In this document: positions 26,255-34,485 of the stretch, one piece after another
Layout of the letters: the number at the start of each line of letters is the position of its first letter
How positions within the stretch are numbered: position 1 is the first letter of the stretch
Assembly: GCA_050694055.1 (NCBI GenBank)
Contig: JBOGWX010000124.1
Coordinates: 1 to 64,000 of the forward strand
Direction: 5' to 3'
Source of the DNA: WHSV01 sp050694055
GTDB lineage: Bacteria > Actinomycetota > CADDZG01 > WHSQ01
Length of the DNA: 64,000 nucleotides
Notes under the pieces: model-generated
Database searches by the model: none
Told to the model about the DNA's origin: nothing
What the model saw: only the letters and a program-made list of their open reading frames with translations
Position numbers and translations under genes: made by a program

Positions 26255-26310
26255 CGGACCAAACGCCGGATCGAGTTCCGTCGACGGACCTAACGCCGGA
26301 TCGAGTTCTG
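26255..26310. repeat. 26-bp tandem repeat in a gene-free stretch
   Basis: Two near-identical 26-bp units, 26255-26280 and 26285-26310, are spaced at a 30-bp period. They share CGGACC, AACGCCGGATCGAGTTC and a final G, and differ at two positions. They lie in the 310-bp gap between the cupredoxin gene and rpf. Nothing else is recognisable in the gap except a GC-rich stretch before rpf. They could be paired binding sites or an intergenic repeat family. Confidence 0.65.
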
Positions 26311-26474
26311 TGGCCCCCGCGGGGTAGGCAGCGTGATTAGGGATCGGATGCTCGGGGTAGGGTGGCCGGCAGTCAGAAAGCTCTCGTCCCCGGCATGAGC
26401 CGAGCCTTCGAGGCTCAGCAGAGAAGCGCGGGATTCGCGTGCCGGGACGCTCATCGGGAGGAATCGCGGGAACT

Positions 26475-27398
26475 TTGCGTCTCAGGTCGCTTCAATATGT
26501 ATGTGCGCTGGTCGCCTCACTGGCGCTGTTCGTCCAGCTCACGGGGCCCCCGGCGCCGGCGGCCCAGCCCACCGAGCGCGACCTGAGCGAGGCCGAGGAA
26601 GAGCTCGGTCAGATTCACGGGGAGCTGGGGTCCGCGCAGGCGCAGCTCGGGGCGGCGAGCGCGCGCCTCGTCAAGGTCCGTAAGGAAATCTCCTCGACCG
26701 AGGCCGAGGTCGAGGAGATTGCGAAGCGCATCCTGAGGCGGAAGGACGAGCTCAGGCGCATTGCGCGGGAGCTCTACAAGAACGGGGCGGCCGGGGGGCT
26801 CGAGGTCTTGATGTCGGCCGACGACCTGTCCGAGCTCGAGGAGCGCGCCAAGTACCTGCAGTCCTCCGGACAGATTCACATGGAACGGCTCGAAAAGCTT
26901 GCTACCGACCGGGTCCTGCTGCTCGAAAAGCTCGACGAGCTGGATTCCGCGCGCGGAGAGGTCGCCGAGATGGTGTCGGTCGTACAGAGGCTCGAGGCAG
27001 ATCTCCAGGCGGAGTTGAACCAGCAGCAGAGCGAGGTCGGAGCCCTCGAGGCAGATCTCGAGGCGCAGCGGCTGCAAGAGGCGAGGGAGGCGGAGCTAAG
27101 GGCGCAACGCCTCGCCGAAGAGCTGCAGCAGATCGTGGAGCCGCCACCGCCTCCTCCGTCCCCGGGTGGCGTCGACTGGGACGCCATCGCTCAGTGCGAG
27201 TCGGGTGGGCGCTGGGATCTCGATTCCACGTACGACGGCGGGCTGCAATTTCACCCCGACACCTGGCTCGGCTACGGCGGCGGCGCCTACGCCCGCTACG
27301 CGTGGCAGGCGACCCGGGAGCAGCAGATCGCCATCGCAGAGAAGGTCCTCGCGGGTCAGGGCCCGGGGGCCTGGCCGAACTGCTTCCAGTACGGCTAG
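26475..27398 (+). CDS. secreted coiled-coil protein with resuscitation-promoting-factor (Rpf) transglycosylase domain
   Basis: 307 residues. A signal peptide (hydrophobic ALVASLALFVQL, cleavage after PAPAAQ) precedes a long charged coiled coil (about 30-210), then a Pro-rich linker. The C-terminal Rpf domain (about 230-307) reads VDWDAIAQCESGGRWDLDS, with the catalytic Glu in CESGG and the family's GLQFHPDTWLGYGG. Rpf enzymes cleave peptidoglycan and promote regrowth from dormancy. The coiled coil resembles those of PcsB/RipA-type hydrolases that are activated at the divisome. A TTG start at 26475 is preferred (GGGAGGAA upstream, compact signal peptide); a GTG at 26439 adds 12 residues. It ends 3 bp from the convergent mmsA gene. 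Confidence 0.88.
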   Translation: MRLRSLQYVCALVASLALFVQLTGPPAPAAQPTERDLSEAEEELGQIHGELGSAQAQLGAASARLVKVRKEISSTEAEVEEIAKRILRRKDELRRIARELYKNGAAGGLEVLMSADDLSELEERAKYLQSSGQIHMERLEKLATDRVLLLEKLDELDSARGEVAEMVSVVQRLEADLQAELNQQQSEVGALEADLEAQRLQEAREAELRAQRLAEELQQIVEPPPPPPSPGGVDWDAIAQCESGGRWDLDSTYDGGLQFHPDTWLGYGGGAYARYAWQATREQQIAIAEKVLAGQGPGAWPNCFQYG

Positions 27399-27401
27399 CT
27401 A

Positions 27402-28892
27402 TCACCTGGTCCTTGGGAAGCCGAGGTCGACCGCGCTCGTCGAGGGGTCGGGCCAGCGCGCCGTGACTACCTTCTGCCGCGTGTAGAAGGCGATGCCGTC
27501 CGGGCCGTACATATGCTGGTCGCCGAACAGCGAGCTTTTCCACCCCCCGAACGAGTAGTAACCGACAGGTACCGGTATGGGCACGTTGACGCCCACCATC
27601 CCGCAGTCCACCTCGAACTGGAACTCGCGGGCCGCACCACCGTCACGAGTGAAGATCGCAACCCCGTTGCCATAGGGGTTTTCGTTGACTAGGTGGAGAG
27701 CGTCCTCGAAGCCCGGCACCCGAACGACCGATAGCACGGGGCCGAAGATCTCGTCTCGGTAGGCGTCCATGTCCGGTGTCACCCGGTCGAGCAGAGACGC
27801 GCCGAGAAAGAACCCTTTCCCCTCGTAGGTCTTTGAGTCCCGTCCATCCGCGACGACCACGGCGCCCTGCTGTTGCCCCGAGTCGAGATAGGAGGCGACC
27901 CGGTCACGATGCTCGCGGGTGATGAGCGGTCCCATCTCGGATTCGGGGTCGGTGCCGTCGCCGACCTTGATCTCCGGCAGCCGCTCGCGCAGCGCGTCCA
28001 CCAGGGAATCGGCGATGTCGCCGACGGCAACGACGACGGAGACGGCCATGCAGCGTTCGCCCGCCGACCCGTAACCGGCCGACACCGCGGCGTCGGCCGC
28101 CATCTCGACGTCCGCGTCGGGCAGCACCACCATGTGGTTCTTGGCTCCGCCGAGCGACTGCACTCGCTTCCCGTTGCGGGTCCCGGTCTCGTATATGTGA
28201 CGTGCAACCGGCGTCGATCCCACGAAGCTCACCGCGGCGATCCCAGGATGCTCGAGAATGCGGTCGACCGCTACCCGGTCTCCCTGCACCACGTTGAAGA
28301 CCCCGTCCGGGAGCCCCGCCTCTTTGAGGAGGTCGGCGATCACCAGCGAAGCGCCCGGATCCTTCTCCGACGGCTTCAGCACGAACGTGTTCCCGCAGGC
28401 GATCGCGTTGGCGAACATCCACATCGGAACCATCGCGGGGAAGTTGAACGGCGTGATGCCCGCGACCACTCCGAGCGGCTGACGAATCGAATAGACGTCG
28501 ACCCCGGTCGATGCCTGCTCGCTGAAGCCGCCCTTCAGCAGAGTCGGGACACCGCAGGCGAACTCGACGTTCTCGAGCCCGCGCGCCACCTCGCCCATTG
28601 CATCCGAGAGCACCTTGCCATGCTGGGCGGTGATCGCGGATGCGATGTCGGCTCGGTGCTCGTCGAGCAGGTTTCGAATCCTGAACATGGTGTCGGCGCG
28701 CTTGGAAAGCGAAGTCGTGCGCCACGCGGACCAGGCCTCCGTTGCGGCCTCGACGGCCAGGTCCACCTCTTCCGTGCTCGCGAGGTCGACCTCGTGGGTC
28801 TGTACGCCCGCGGCGGGGTTGAAGACGGGCCCTCGCCGTCCCGACTCCCCGGTAACGACCTTGCCGCCGATGTAGTGGCTTATTCGCTCCAC
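27402..28892 (-). CDS. iolA: CoA-acylating methylmalonate-semialdehyde dehydrogenase (IolA/MmsA)
   Basis: 496 residues. The ALDH-fold signature with catalytic Cys is GYGSAGERCMAVS, and FNFPAMVPMWMFANAIACGN plus LKPSEKDPGASL are diagnostic for MmsA/IolA. It oxidises malonate (or methylmalonate) semialdehyde with CoA and NAD to acetyl-CoA (or propionyl-CoA), the last step of inositol breakdown. It lies 5 nt downstream of iolB in the same transcript. The enzyme may also serve valine catabolism, but the context supports inositol use. Confidence 0.93.
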   Translation of the reverse strand: MERISHYIGGKVVTGESGRRGPVFNPAAGVQTHEVDLASTEEVDLAVEAATEAWSAWRTTSLSKRADTMFRIRNLLDEHRADIASAITAQHGKVLSDAMGEVARGLENVEFACGVPTLLKGGFSEQASTGVDVYSIRQPLGVVAGITPFNFPAMVPMWMFANAIACGNTFVLKPSEKDPGASLVIADLLKEAGLPDGVFNVVQGDRVAVDRILEHPGIAAVSFVGSTPVARHIYETGTRNGKRVQSLGGAKNHMVVLPDADVEMAADAAVSAGYGSAGERCMAVSVVVAVGDIADSLVDALRERLPEIKVGDGTDPESEMGPLITREHRDRVASYLDSGQQQGAVVVADGRDSKTYEGKGFFLGASLLDRVTPDMDAYRDEIFGPVLSVVRVPGFEDALHLVNENPYGNGVAIFTRDGGAAREFQFEVDCGMVGVNVPIPVPVGYYSFGGWKSSLFGDQHMYGPDGIAFYTRQKVVTARWPDPSTSAVDLGFPRTR

Positions 28893-28897
28893 CGTTC

Positions 28898-29773
28898 TCA
28901 GCTCCTCTCACTGACTCTGGGTCCTTCGGCGCTAACCAAGGGGCACCGGGGATCGGGCCCGAGCCCCTCGAGGTACTCGGACAACCACGCGTGAGCCGGG
29001 TCGGTAGAGATGCGCCAAGCTCTCTCGGCCGGACCCGCCATCACGTTGAGGTAGTACATCGTATGGCCGGGGGCGGCGACGCAGGGGCCGTGATATCCGC
29101 GCGGGATCACGAAGATGTCTCCGTCGCGCACGGTTACCGTCGCATCGATCTCCCGGTCCGCAGTGTAGGTACGGTGCAATCCGAACCCGCCTTGGCCCCG
29201 GATGCGGAAGTAATAGATCTCCTCCAGCGGCACCTCGTGCTCGTTGTGCTCGTCGTGCTTGTGGGGTGGGAACGACGACCAGTTCCCGTCGGGCGTGAGC
29301 ACCTCTACGGCGATCAGCCTGTCCGCCTCGAATGCTTCGGCCGACATGAAGTTGTTGATCTGGCGGGTTGCGGAACCTCCGCCTCGCACCTCGACCGGGA
29401 CCGCGCGCCCGGGCACGTAGGCAACTTCCAGCTGCCGCCGGGCGCGCGCCGTGGGCACTGCGACCTCTCCTCCCGTGGGGGTCGAAATTACGGCCTCGAC
29501 GCCACACGGTAGGTAGACGAAGTCGCTCACCTGCGAGAAGACGTCGCGCCGCCCCTCGAGCACGAAGGCGCGGCCTCCCACCTCGACGCGCCAAGCTCCG
29601 GCAAGCGGCAGCAGCGCGGCCTCGCGACCGTCGAGGACGAGCGAGCGGGTGTCGCCGGCCTCGAGCACCAGCACCTGCAGGCCGCAAAACTCGAGTCCGG
29701 CCTCCTCCGCAGAGAGCGCAACCGGGTCGGGGTCCCTGGCCGCGTATCCGGCCGGCAGGAGCAGGTCGCTCAT
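28898..29773 (-). CDS. iolB: 5-deoxy-glucuronate isomerase
   Basis: 291 residues. Bicupin fold. The motif SSFPPHKHDEHNEHEVPLEE with its His cluster binds the metal. IYYFRIRGQGGFGLHRTYT and IFVIPRGYHGPC complete the IolB pattern. It converts 5-deoxy-glucuronate to 5-dehydro-2-deoxygluconate, the substrate of IolC. It forms a two-gene operon with iolA. Its start lies only 41 bp from the divergent metallopeptidase-like gene, so its promoter is very short; GAGG lies 4 nt before the ATG. Confidence 0.94.
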   Translation of the reverse strand: MSDLLLPAGYAARDPDPVALSAEEAGLEFCGLQVLVLEAGDTRSLVLDGREAALLPLAGAWRVEVGGRAFVLEGRRDVFSQVSDFVYLPCGVEAVISTPTGGEVAVPTARARRQLEVAYVPGRAVPVEVRGGGSATRQINNFMSAEAFEADRLIAVEVLTPDGNWSSFPPHKHDEHNEHEVPLEEIYYFRIRGQGGFGLHRTYTADREIDATVTVRDGDIFVIPRGYHGPCVAAPGHTMYYLNVMAGPAERAWRISTDPAHAWLSEYLEGLGPDPRCPLVSAEGPRVSERS

Positions 29774-29801
29774 CTTGCCTCGATGGCGAGAGTGGGATTG
29801 C

Positions 29802-29807
29802 TATCTT
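29802..29807 (+). promoter_or_regulatory. leaderless -10 hexamer of the HExxH gene
   Basis: TATCTT (TANNNT) is followed by 7 nt and then the ATG at 29815. The gap to divergent iolB is 41 bp, leaving no room for a conventional leader. Confidence 0.55.
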
Positions 29808-29814
29808 CGAGACC

Positions 29815-30402
29815 ATGGTGAGCCGAACGAGGACCGCCATGGTCCTTGCTTCCGTAGCGCTTGCGGTCCTCCTCGCCTTGCCCGGCGCGAGCCGCCCGGA
29901 CGCCGCGTCTCCGGCCCTGGTCCTGGCGGAAGGGGTGCCCCGAGACGTGGGCGATCTCGCGTGGGCCACCTGGATTCGCTTCGTCGACGCTTTCCCGGCT
30001 CGCCGCAGCTGCCTCGATCCGGTGACCGTCGCCGCAGCACCGAAGCTCGACGATCGTGCCACCTACGACCCCGACCGGAGACTGGTGACGGTGCGGATTC
30101 CCGCCACGGCCCCCGCTCTCGAGGCCTCCTTCGTGCACGAGTTCGCCCATCATCTCGAGTTCACCTGCGCCGATCACGAGACCCTTCGCCCTTCGTTTTT
30201 GGGGGCGCAAGGCCATTCGCAGGACGACTCGTGGTTCGGCGGAGCGACCTGGGAAGAGACGCCCTCCGAGCAGTTCGCCGAAGCGACCTCGAGCCTGGTG
30301 CTGGGACGCCGGCATTCCCACTTTCCTATCGCAATCGCGGACCGGGCGGTCGCGGTGATCCGCGCCTGGGCGCACGACGAGCGCCTCAAACACCGGCCAT
30401 GA
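29815..30402 (+). CDS. secreted HExxH putative metallopeptidase inside the inositol cluster
   Basis: 195 residues. A signal peptide covers residues 1-30 (MVLASVALAVLLALPGASRP). The zinc-binding motif is HEFAHHLEFTC with His108, Glu109 and His112. A downstream Glu in TPSEQFAEATS is a good third ligand, as in gluzincin-like folds. Two cysteines (CLDPV and FTCAD) may form a disulfide. It is probably extracytoplasmic; substrate unknown. It is on the opposite strand between iolB and iolC, and its 3' end overlaps that of iolC by 17 bp. No known inositol function matches it. The start follows TATCTT by 7 nt. Confidence 0.78.
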   Translation: MVSRTRTAMVLASVALAVLLALPGASRPDAASPALVLAEGVPRDVGDLAWATWIRFVDAFPARRSCLDPVTVAAAPKLDDRATYDPDRRLVTVRIPATAPALEASFVHEFAHHLEFTCADHETLRPSFLGAQGHSQDDSWFGGATWEETPSEQFAEATSSLVLGRRHSHFPIAIADRAVAVIRAWAHDERLKHRP

Positions 30403-31339
30403 GCGCGTGTACCTGGTCCTCGTCGGGCATCGCATCCGCGCAGGCGAGCTGGCCCGCGACGTATGCGCCGGCTGCGTTTGCGAAGCGGATCGTAGCGACG
30501 AGGTCCCAACCCTTCAGCAATCCGTGACACAGAGCTGCGCCAAAAGCATCACCGGCACCCAATCCGCAAACGACATCGACGGGTAGGGGAGGCACGCGCT
30601 CCATGCCTTCGCCCCACGCCACCAAAACTCCGTCCGGACCGAGCTTTACCACCGCGACCTCTATACCGAGCTCGAGCAGCCGCTCCGCGAGTTGTTCGGG
30701 CGTACCGTCTCCGACGGCGACCGCGGCCTCCTCCACATTGCCCACGGCAACGGTCGCGCGCTTCAACGCCTGCAACTGCTGTGCCCGAGCCTCCTCTGGA
30801 GCCGGCCAGAACACCTCCCGGTAGTCGAGGTCGTGAACGGTGATCGCAGTTCTGCCGCGCGCCTCGAGCGCCGCCAGCGTTGCGGAGCGACTCGGCTCAT
30901 CCGAAAGTCCGGTGCCGGTGGTCCAGAAGATGCGTGCGGCGCGAATCGCGTCCACGTCGAGCTCCTCCGCGCTGAGGGTCATGTCGGGTGCCTTGGGCTC
31001 GCGGTAGAAGAGGAGAGGGAAGGAATCGGGCGGAAAGATCTCGCAGAAGACGATGGGCGTGCGAAGCGCCGGATCCGTTCCCACGTAACGGTCGTCGACC
31101 CCGAAGGCGCGGAGCGCCCGGCGTACGTACGCCCCGAAGCCATCGTTGCCCACCTTGGTGATGGCGGCGGCGCGATGCCCGTAGCGGGCCGCTCCGACCG
31201 CTACGTTGGTAGGGCTTCCGCCCAGCGACTTAGCGAAGGTCCGGACGTCCGCGAGGGACGCGCCGCTCTGCTCCGGGTAGAGGTCGACGCCGACTCGCCC
31301 GATGGTGAGAACGTCGTACGCGGCGCGGTCGTCAGACAC
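30386..31339 (-). CDS. iolC: 5-dehydro-2-deoxygluconokinase
   Basis: 317 residues, PfkB/ribokinase fold. N-terminal motif LTIGRVGVDLYPEQSG and GGSPTNVAVGAARYG match IolC. The C-terminal signature GLGAGDAFGAAL holds the catalytic Asp. It phosphorylates 5-dehydro-2-deoxygluconate (DKG). It has the kinase domain only, without the DUF2090 aldolase-like extension present in some IolC proteins, so the DKG-phosphate aldolase (IolJ) must be encoded elsewhere. The GTG start overlaps the ABC ATPase gene by 8 nt, placing iolC last in the iolG operon. Confidence 0.93.
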   Translation of the reverse strand: MSDDRAAYDVLTIGRVGVDLYPEQSGASLADVRTFAKSLGGSPTNVAVGAARYGHRAAAITKVGNDGFGAYVRRALRAFGVDDRYVGTDPALRTPIVFCEIFPPDSFPLLFYREPKAPDMTLSAEELDVDAIRAARIFWTTGTGLSDEPSRSATLAALEARGRTAITVHDLDYREVFWPAPEEARAQQLQALKRATVAVGNVEEAAVAVGDGTPEQLAERLLELGIEVAVVKLGPDGVLVAWGEGMERVPPLPVDVVCGLGAGDAFGAALCHGLLKGWDLVATIRFANAAGAYVAGQLACADAMPDEDQVHALMAGV

Positions 31340-32213
31340 CCGGCTGATCGGCCTCCCGCTCCAGCTCCATGGCCGCCTGGCGCAAAGCCTCCCCGGCCTC
31401 GTCCCGGTCGGCCGCTCGTTCCAGTTCGTGCGCCAGGTTCTCGAGCTCCTCGCCACCCGCCATCATCTGCACGAGCGTTTCCAGCGGGAGGTCGTCCTTG
31501 GCGAAATCACCGAACACCCTGCCGCGCCGGAGAATCACGAAGTGGTCTCCGACCGGGTAGGCGTGATGCGGGTTGTGGCTGATCAAGATGACGCCGATCC
31601 CACGCTGCTTGGCCTGGACGATGTAACGAAGAACGACTCCAGCCTGCTTGACTCCGAGAGCCGCAGTCGGCTCGTCGAGAATCAGCACCTTGGCTCCGAA
31701 GTACACCGCTCGGGCGATGGCAATGGACTGGCGCTCTCCTCCGGAGAGGGTACCGACGGGTTGTTCCGGGTCGCGGATGTCGATCCCCATCTTGCCGAGC
31801 TCCGCGCGGGTGGTCTGCTTCGCTCGGGCGACGTCGTATCGCCGCAGCGGACCGAAGCCCTTGGTCGGCTCCGATCCGAGAAAGAAGTTTCGCCAGATGG
31901 AGAGCAGCGGAATCATCGCAAGGTCCTGATAGACCGTCGCTATTCCTCGCTCGAGAGCAGCGCGGGGCGAGCCGAACTCCATCCGCTCGCCCTCGAACAA
32001 ATAATCGCCCTGGTCGGGCTTGTGCACCCCCGAGAGCGCCTTGATGAGCGTCGATTTCCCGGCTCCGTTGTCGCCCAGCAGACAGGTGACCTGACCTGCT
32101 CGCACGAACATGGAAACGTCCTTGAGGGCGACGACGCTGCCGAAGTACTTCGACATGTCCCTGACCTCGAGCAGGAGGTTGTCCGTGGAGCTCATCTTCC
32201 GTTTTTCGCTCAT
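31332..32213 (-). CDS. sugar (probably inositol) ABC importer ATPase, single-domain
   Basis: 293 residues. Walker A is GDNGAGKST, signature motif LSGGERQSIAIA, Walker B VLILDEPTAALG. It is a single ABC domain; classical RbsA/XylG proteins carry two, so this belongs to the single-domain group seen in actinobacterial inositol and sugar importers. Residues about 250-293 form a charged helical tail (ELERAADRDEAGEALRQ). Start MSEKRKMSS overlaps the permease stop (ATGA). It powers uptake with the permease and binding protein upstream. Confidence 0.9.
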   Translation of the reverse strand: MSEKRKMSSTDNLLLEVRDMSKYFGSVVALKDVSMFVRAGQVTCLLGDNGAGKSTLIKALSGVHKPDQGDYLFEGERMEFGSPRAALERGIATVYQDLAMIPLLSIWRNFFLGSEPTKGFGPLRRYDVARAKQTTRAELGKMGIDIRDPEQPVGTLSGGERQSIAIARAVYFGAKVLILDEPTAALGVKQAGVVLRYIVQAKQRGIGVILISHNPHHAYPVGDHFVILRRGRVFGDFAKDDLPLETLVQMMAGGEELENLAHELERAADRDEAGEALRQAAMELEREADQPGV

Positions 32214-33277
32214 CGCCGTGCCGCCTTGAGCCTGACGAAGTTGTTGAAGATTACCGCCAGCACCAGCACACCACCGACGAAGACCTGGTACCAGTCCCCG
32301 TCGATGCCCGTGATCACGATTCCCTGCTGAACCATGGCGAAGATCAGGGCGCCCAGCGCCGCGCCGACGGCCGATCCGTAGCCGCCGGTGAGAAGGCAAC
32401 CGCCCACGACCGCCGCGATGATCGCCTCGAACTCCTGGCCGGTGCCGCGCAGCGCGTCGGATCCGGTGAACGTGACCACCTGAATCAGCGCCACCAAGAA
32501 AGCAGCCAGAGCGGTGATCATGAACAGCGTCATCTTGACCCTCGTGACGGGTACCCCCACGTTGCGGGCCGCATCGACGGCTCCACCCGTCCCAAAGACC
32601 CAGTTGCCGGACCTCGTTCTAAGAAGCACCCAGGTCGCCAGCACGGTCACCGCGATCCACCACACGATGGACAGATTGAAGTTGCCGCCGAACAGTCCGA
32701 TCTTGACTGCGAACAGCTTGTCCGCAAGCTCGAAGCCCGAGACATCGTCCAGGTTCCCCAGCTGCGTGCGGTTCGTCCTCAGCCTGGTAACGGCGATGGT
32801 CAGCCCCCTGAATATGAACAGGGTCCCAAGCGTGATGATGAAAGAGGGCAGCTTCGTGGTGAGCACCAGCGAGCCGTTCACGAAACCGGTGAACACCGAG
32901 AGGGCGAGCGTCATCGCAATGGCCGGCCACAGCGACCAGCCGAAGCCGCCCGCCTCGACCGGTGTGACCAGGATCATGATGGCCATCCCTGCAAAGCCGA
33001 GGATCGACCCTATCGACAGGTCGAACTCGCCGGCGATCATCAGCAATGCCACCGCCACGGCGAGGATGCCGAGCGGTGCGGCTCGGTTCAGGATCGCCGC
33101 CGTCGTCGTCCAGCTCACGAAGTTGTTGTCGAAGGCCGCGACGGCGAAGAACAGCCACACGACCACCAATCCTGCGATCGCTCCAAGTTCCGGCCGTGAC
33201 AGGACCGTCGAGAGCAGGTTTGTCTCGCGCAGTCGCTCGTCGCGTGCGGCCGGCGGTGCTGCCGTGCCTGTCGCCAT
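32210..33277 (-). CDS. sugar (probably inositol) ABC importer permease
   Basis: 355 residues, with about 8-10 membrane segments of the RbsC/BPD_transp_2 family (AVALLMIAGEFDLSIGSILGF; FTGFVNGSLVLTTKLPSFIITLGT). The homodimeric channel binds the ATPase gene product encoded downstream. It has an N-terminal cytoplasmic stretch of about 30 residues. The gap to the binding-protein gene (171 nt) contains the hairpin at 33404-33433 and the dispersed element at 33301-33390. The start is preceded by GGAAAGGAAGCG. Confidence 0.92.
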   Translation of the reverse strand: MATGTAAPPAARDERLRETNLLSTVLSRPELGAIAGLVVVWLFFAVAAFDNNFVSWTTTAAILNRAAPLGILAVAVALLMIAGEFDLSIGSILGFAGMAIMILVTPVEAGGFGWSLWPAIAMTLALSVFTGFVNGSLVLTTKLPSFIITLGTLFIFRGLTIAVTRLRTNRTQLGNLDDVSGFELADKLFAVKIGLFGGNFNLSIVWWIAVTVLATWVLLRTRSGNWVFGTGGAVDAARNVGVPVTRVKMTLFMITALAAFLVALIQVVTFTGSDALRGTGQEFEAIIAAVVGGCLLTGGYGSAVGAALGALIFAMVQQGIVITGIDGDWYQVFVGGVLVLAVIFNNFVRLKAARR

Positions 33278-33300
33278 CCCTACGCTTCCTTTCCTATCCC

Positions 33301-33390
33301 CTCACATTGCGCCACCTGCAAGGTGGCTCCATTCTCGCCGCCGCTCACGCGACGCCGTCGGGTGATGCCCGCGATCGTCGAGACGATCGC
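33301..33390 (-). ncRNA. dispersed two-hairpin leader element, copy A (candidate structured RNA)
   Basis: In gene-sense (minus) orientation the element begins with the perfect palindrome GCGATCGTC-TC-GACGATCGC (33371-33390). A conserved GC-rich middle follows, then a second hairpin with stem GCCACC/GGTGGC (33311-33316 with 33322-33327) flanked by GGA and GCAA. A closely similar copy, with the same order and orientation, lies upstream of the LysM gene (59018-59103). The second hairpin keeps its stem while its loop differs (TTGCA against a longer G-rich loop), as expected for a conserved RNA structure. Known riboswitch consensus sequences were considered and none matched. A REP-like DNA repeat is the alternative. 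Confidence 0.5.
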
Positions 33391-33403
33391 TTCCTTTCCC
33401 TCA

Positions 33404-33433
33404 GGGAGGGGGCCGAATGCTCGGCCCCCTCCC
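33404..33433 (-). terminator. strong hairpin between binding-protein and permease genes
   Basis: A perfect 13-bp GC-rich stem (33404-33416 with 33421-33433) closes a 4-nt loop just after the binding-protein stop. A run of A/G rather than U follows on the transcript. It probably causes partial termination or protects the upstream mRNA, raising binding-protein levels. Confidence 0.75.
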
Positions 33434-33447
33434 CACCGTAGATCGAT

Positions 33448-34431
33448 CTAGCGCAGTCCGTCTTCCGAGTACTGGATGACGTCCGCGGCCTGCTCCTGGG
33501 TGACGATCTGCGGCCCGGTGAGGACCACGCGATCGACGCTACCCAGCGGCAGGGCGCCCGTCTCCATGAACTTGGTCAGGAACACGATGGGCAGGTATCC
33601 CTGGAGGTACTGAGCTTGGTCGATGGCGAAGAGCATGTTGCCCCCGTCGATCTCCTCCAGGACCCTGGGAGACAGGTCGAAGGTGGCGAACCCGATGTCG
33701 CCGAGCCTCCCGGCCTGGTCCAGGGCCTCCAGCGTCGGCTCTGCGCCCGTCGGACCTAGCGTCAGAACCCCGTCGATCGCGTCGTCGGCTTGAATCGAGC
33801 CGGCCACGGTCTCCGTTGCGGCCTGTGGGTCGTTCAGATCGACGGGAATGACCTCGCCCTCCTGGCCGAGTCCCTCGAAGAAGCCCTCGCAGCGCTGGTC
33901 GAGCGCAACGTTGCCGACCTCCTGGTTGATGCAGACGGCGTTCTGGATGCCTTCCTCCGCGAACCTCTCGCCGGCGATCAGCCCCGCCTCGAACTCGGTC
34001 TGACCGACGTGCGCGAGAACCCCGAGGTCGGCGAACACGTCGCTGCCCGAGTTCATCGAGATCACCGGGATGCCGTCGTCCACCGCCGACTGGATCGAGT
34101 CTCCCAACGCGTCGGCGTCCGGGATGCTCACGACGAGCCCGTCCGGCTGGGACGCTACGGCCGCGTCGATGAGCTCGCTCATCTGGACCATGTCGAAGGT
34201 GTCGGGCGCCTGGTACTCGACTTCGACACCCATGTCCTGGGCCGCCGCGTCGACACCGTTGGCCGCCACCGACCAGAACGGGTCGGACGCCTGGCCGTGG
34301 GTCACGACGATGAACCGGAGATCGCGCTGGGCCACCCCCCCATCTGCGGACTGCTCTTCCGTGTCTCCGTCGCACGCCGCTCCTACGAGAGCCATGATGG
34401 CCAGCACCGCGGCCCATCTGTGGAACCTCAT
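33448..34431 (-). CDS. sugar (probably inositol) ABC importer substrate-binding lipoprotein
   Basis: 327 residues. Lipoprotein signal with lipobox VGAAC, Cys20, then an acidic linker (DGDTEEQSADGG). The periplasmic-binding-protein type 1 (RbsB-like) fold is clear: DLRFIVVTHGQASDPFWSVAANGVDAAAQD, ADALGDSIQSAVDDGIPVISMNSG and NMLFAIDQAQYLQGYLPIVFL. Location within the inositol operon suggests a myo-inositol ligand (inference). It has an excellent Shine-Dalgarno (GGGAGGGAGGAAAG). The hairpin after its stop would favour high expression. Confidence 0.9.
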   Translation of the reverse strand: MRFHRWAAVLAIMALVGAACDGDTEEQSADGGVAQRDLRFIVVTHGQASDPFWSVAANGVDAAAQDMGVEVEYQAPDTFDMVQMSELIDAAVASQPDGLVVSIPDADALGDSIQSAVDDGIPVISMNSGSDVFADLGVLAHVGQTEFEAGLIAGERFAEEGIQNAVCINQEVGNVALDQRCEGFFEGLGQEGEVIPVDLNDPQAATETVAGSIQADDAIDGVLTLGPTGAEPTLEALDQAGRLGDIGFATFDLSPRVLEEIDGGNMLFAIDQAQYLQGYLPIVFLTKFMETGALPLGSVDRVVLTGPQIVTQEQAADVIQYSEDGLR

Positions 34432-34485
34432 ACTTTCCTCCCTCCCGAGCGACGACTGGTGCCGCTCCTCTACGTCTATTGCTTT

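Noticed and set aside
26311..26474. Riboswitch in the leader of rpf
   Set aside because: Rpf genes often have a c-di-AMP riboswitch, but its conserved segments are absent from this interval.
33301..33390. c-di-AMP (ydaO-type) or another known riboswitch for the dispersed element
   Set aside because: The c-di-AMP core (CAGCTAACC and GGGTGAATC segments) is missing, and no other riboswitch consensus that I know fits GGAGCCACC...GGTGGCGCAA. I kept it as an unassigned element.
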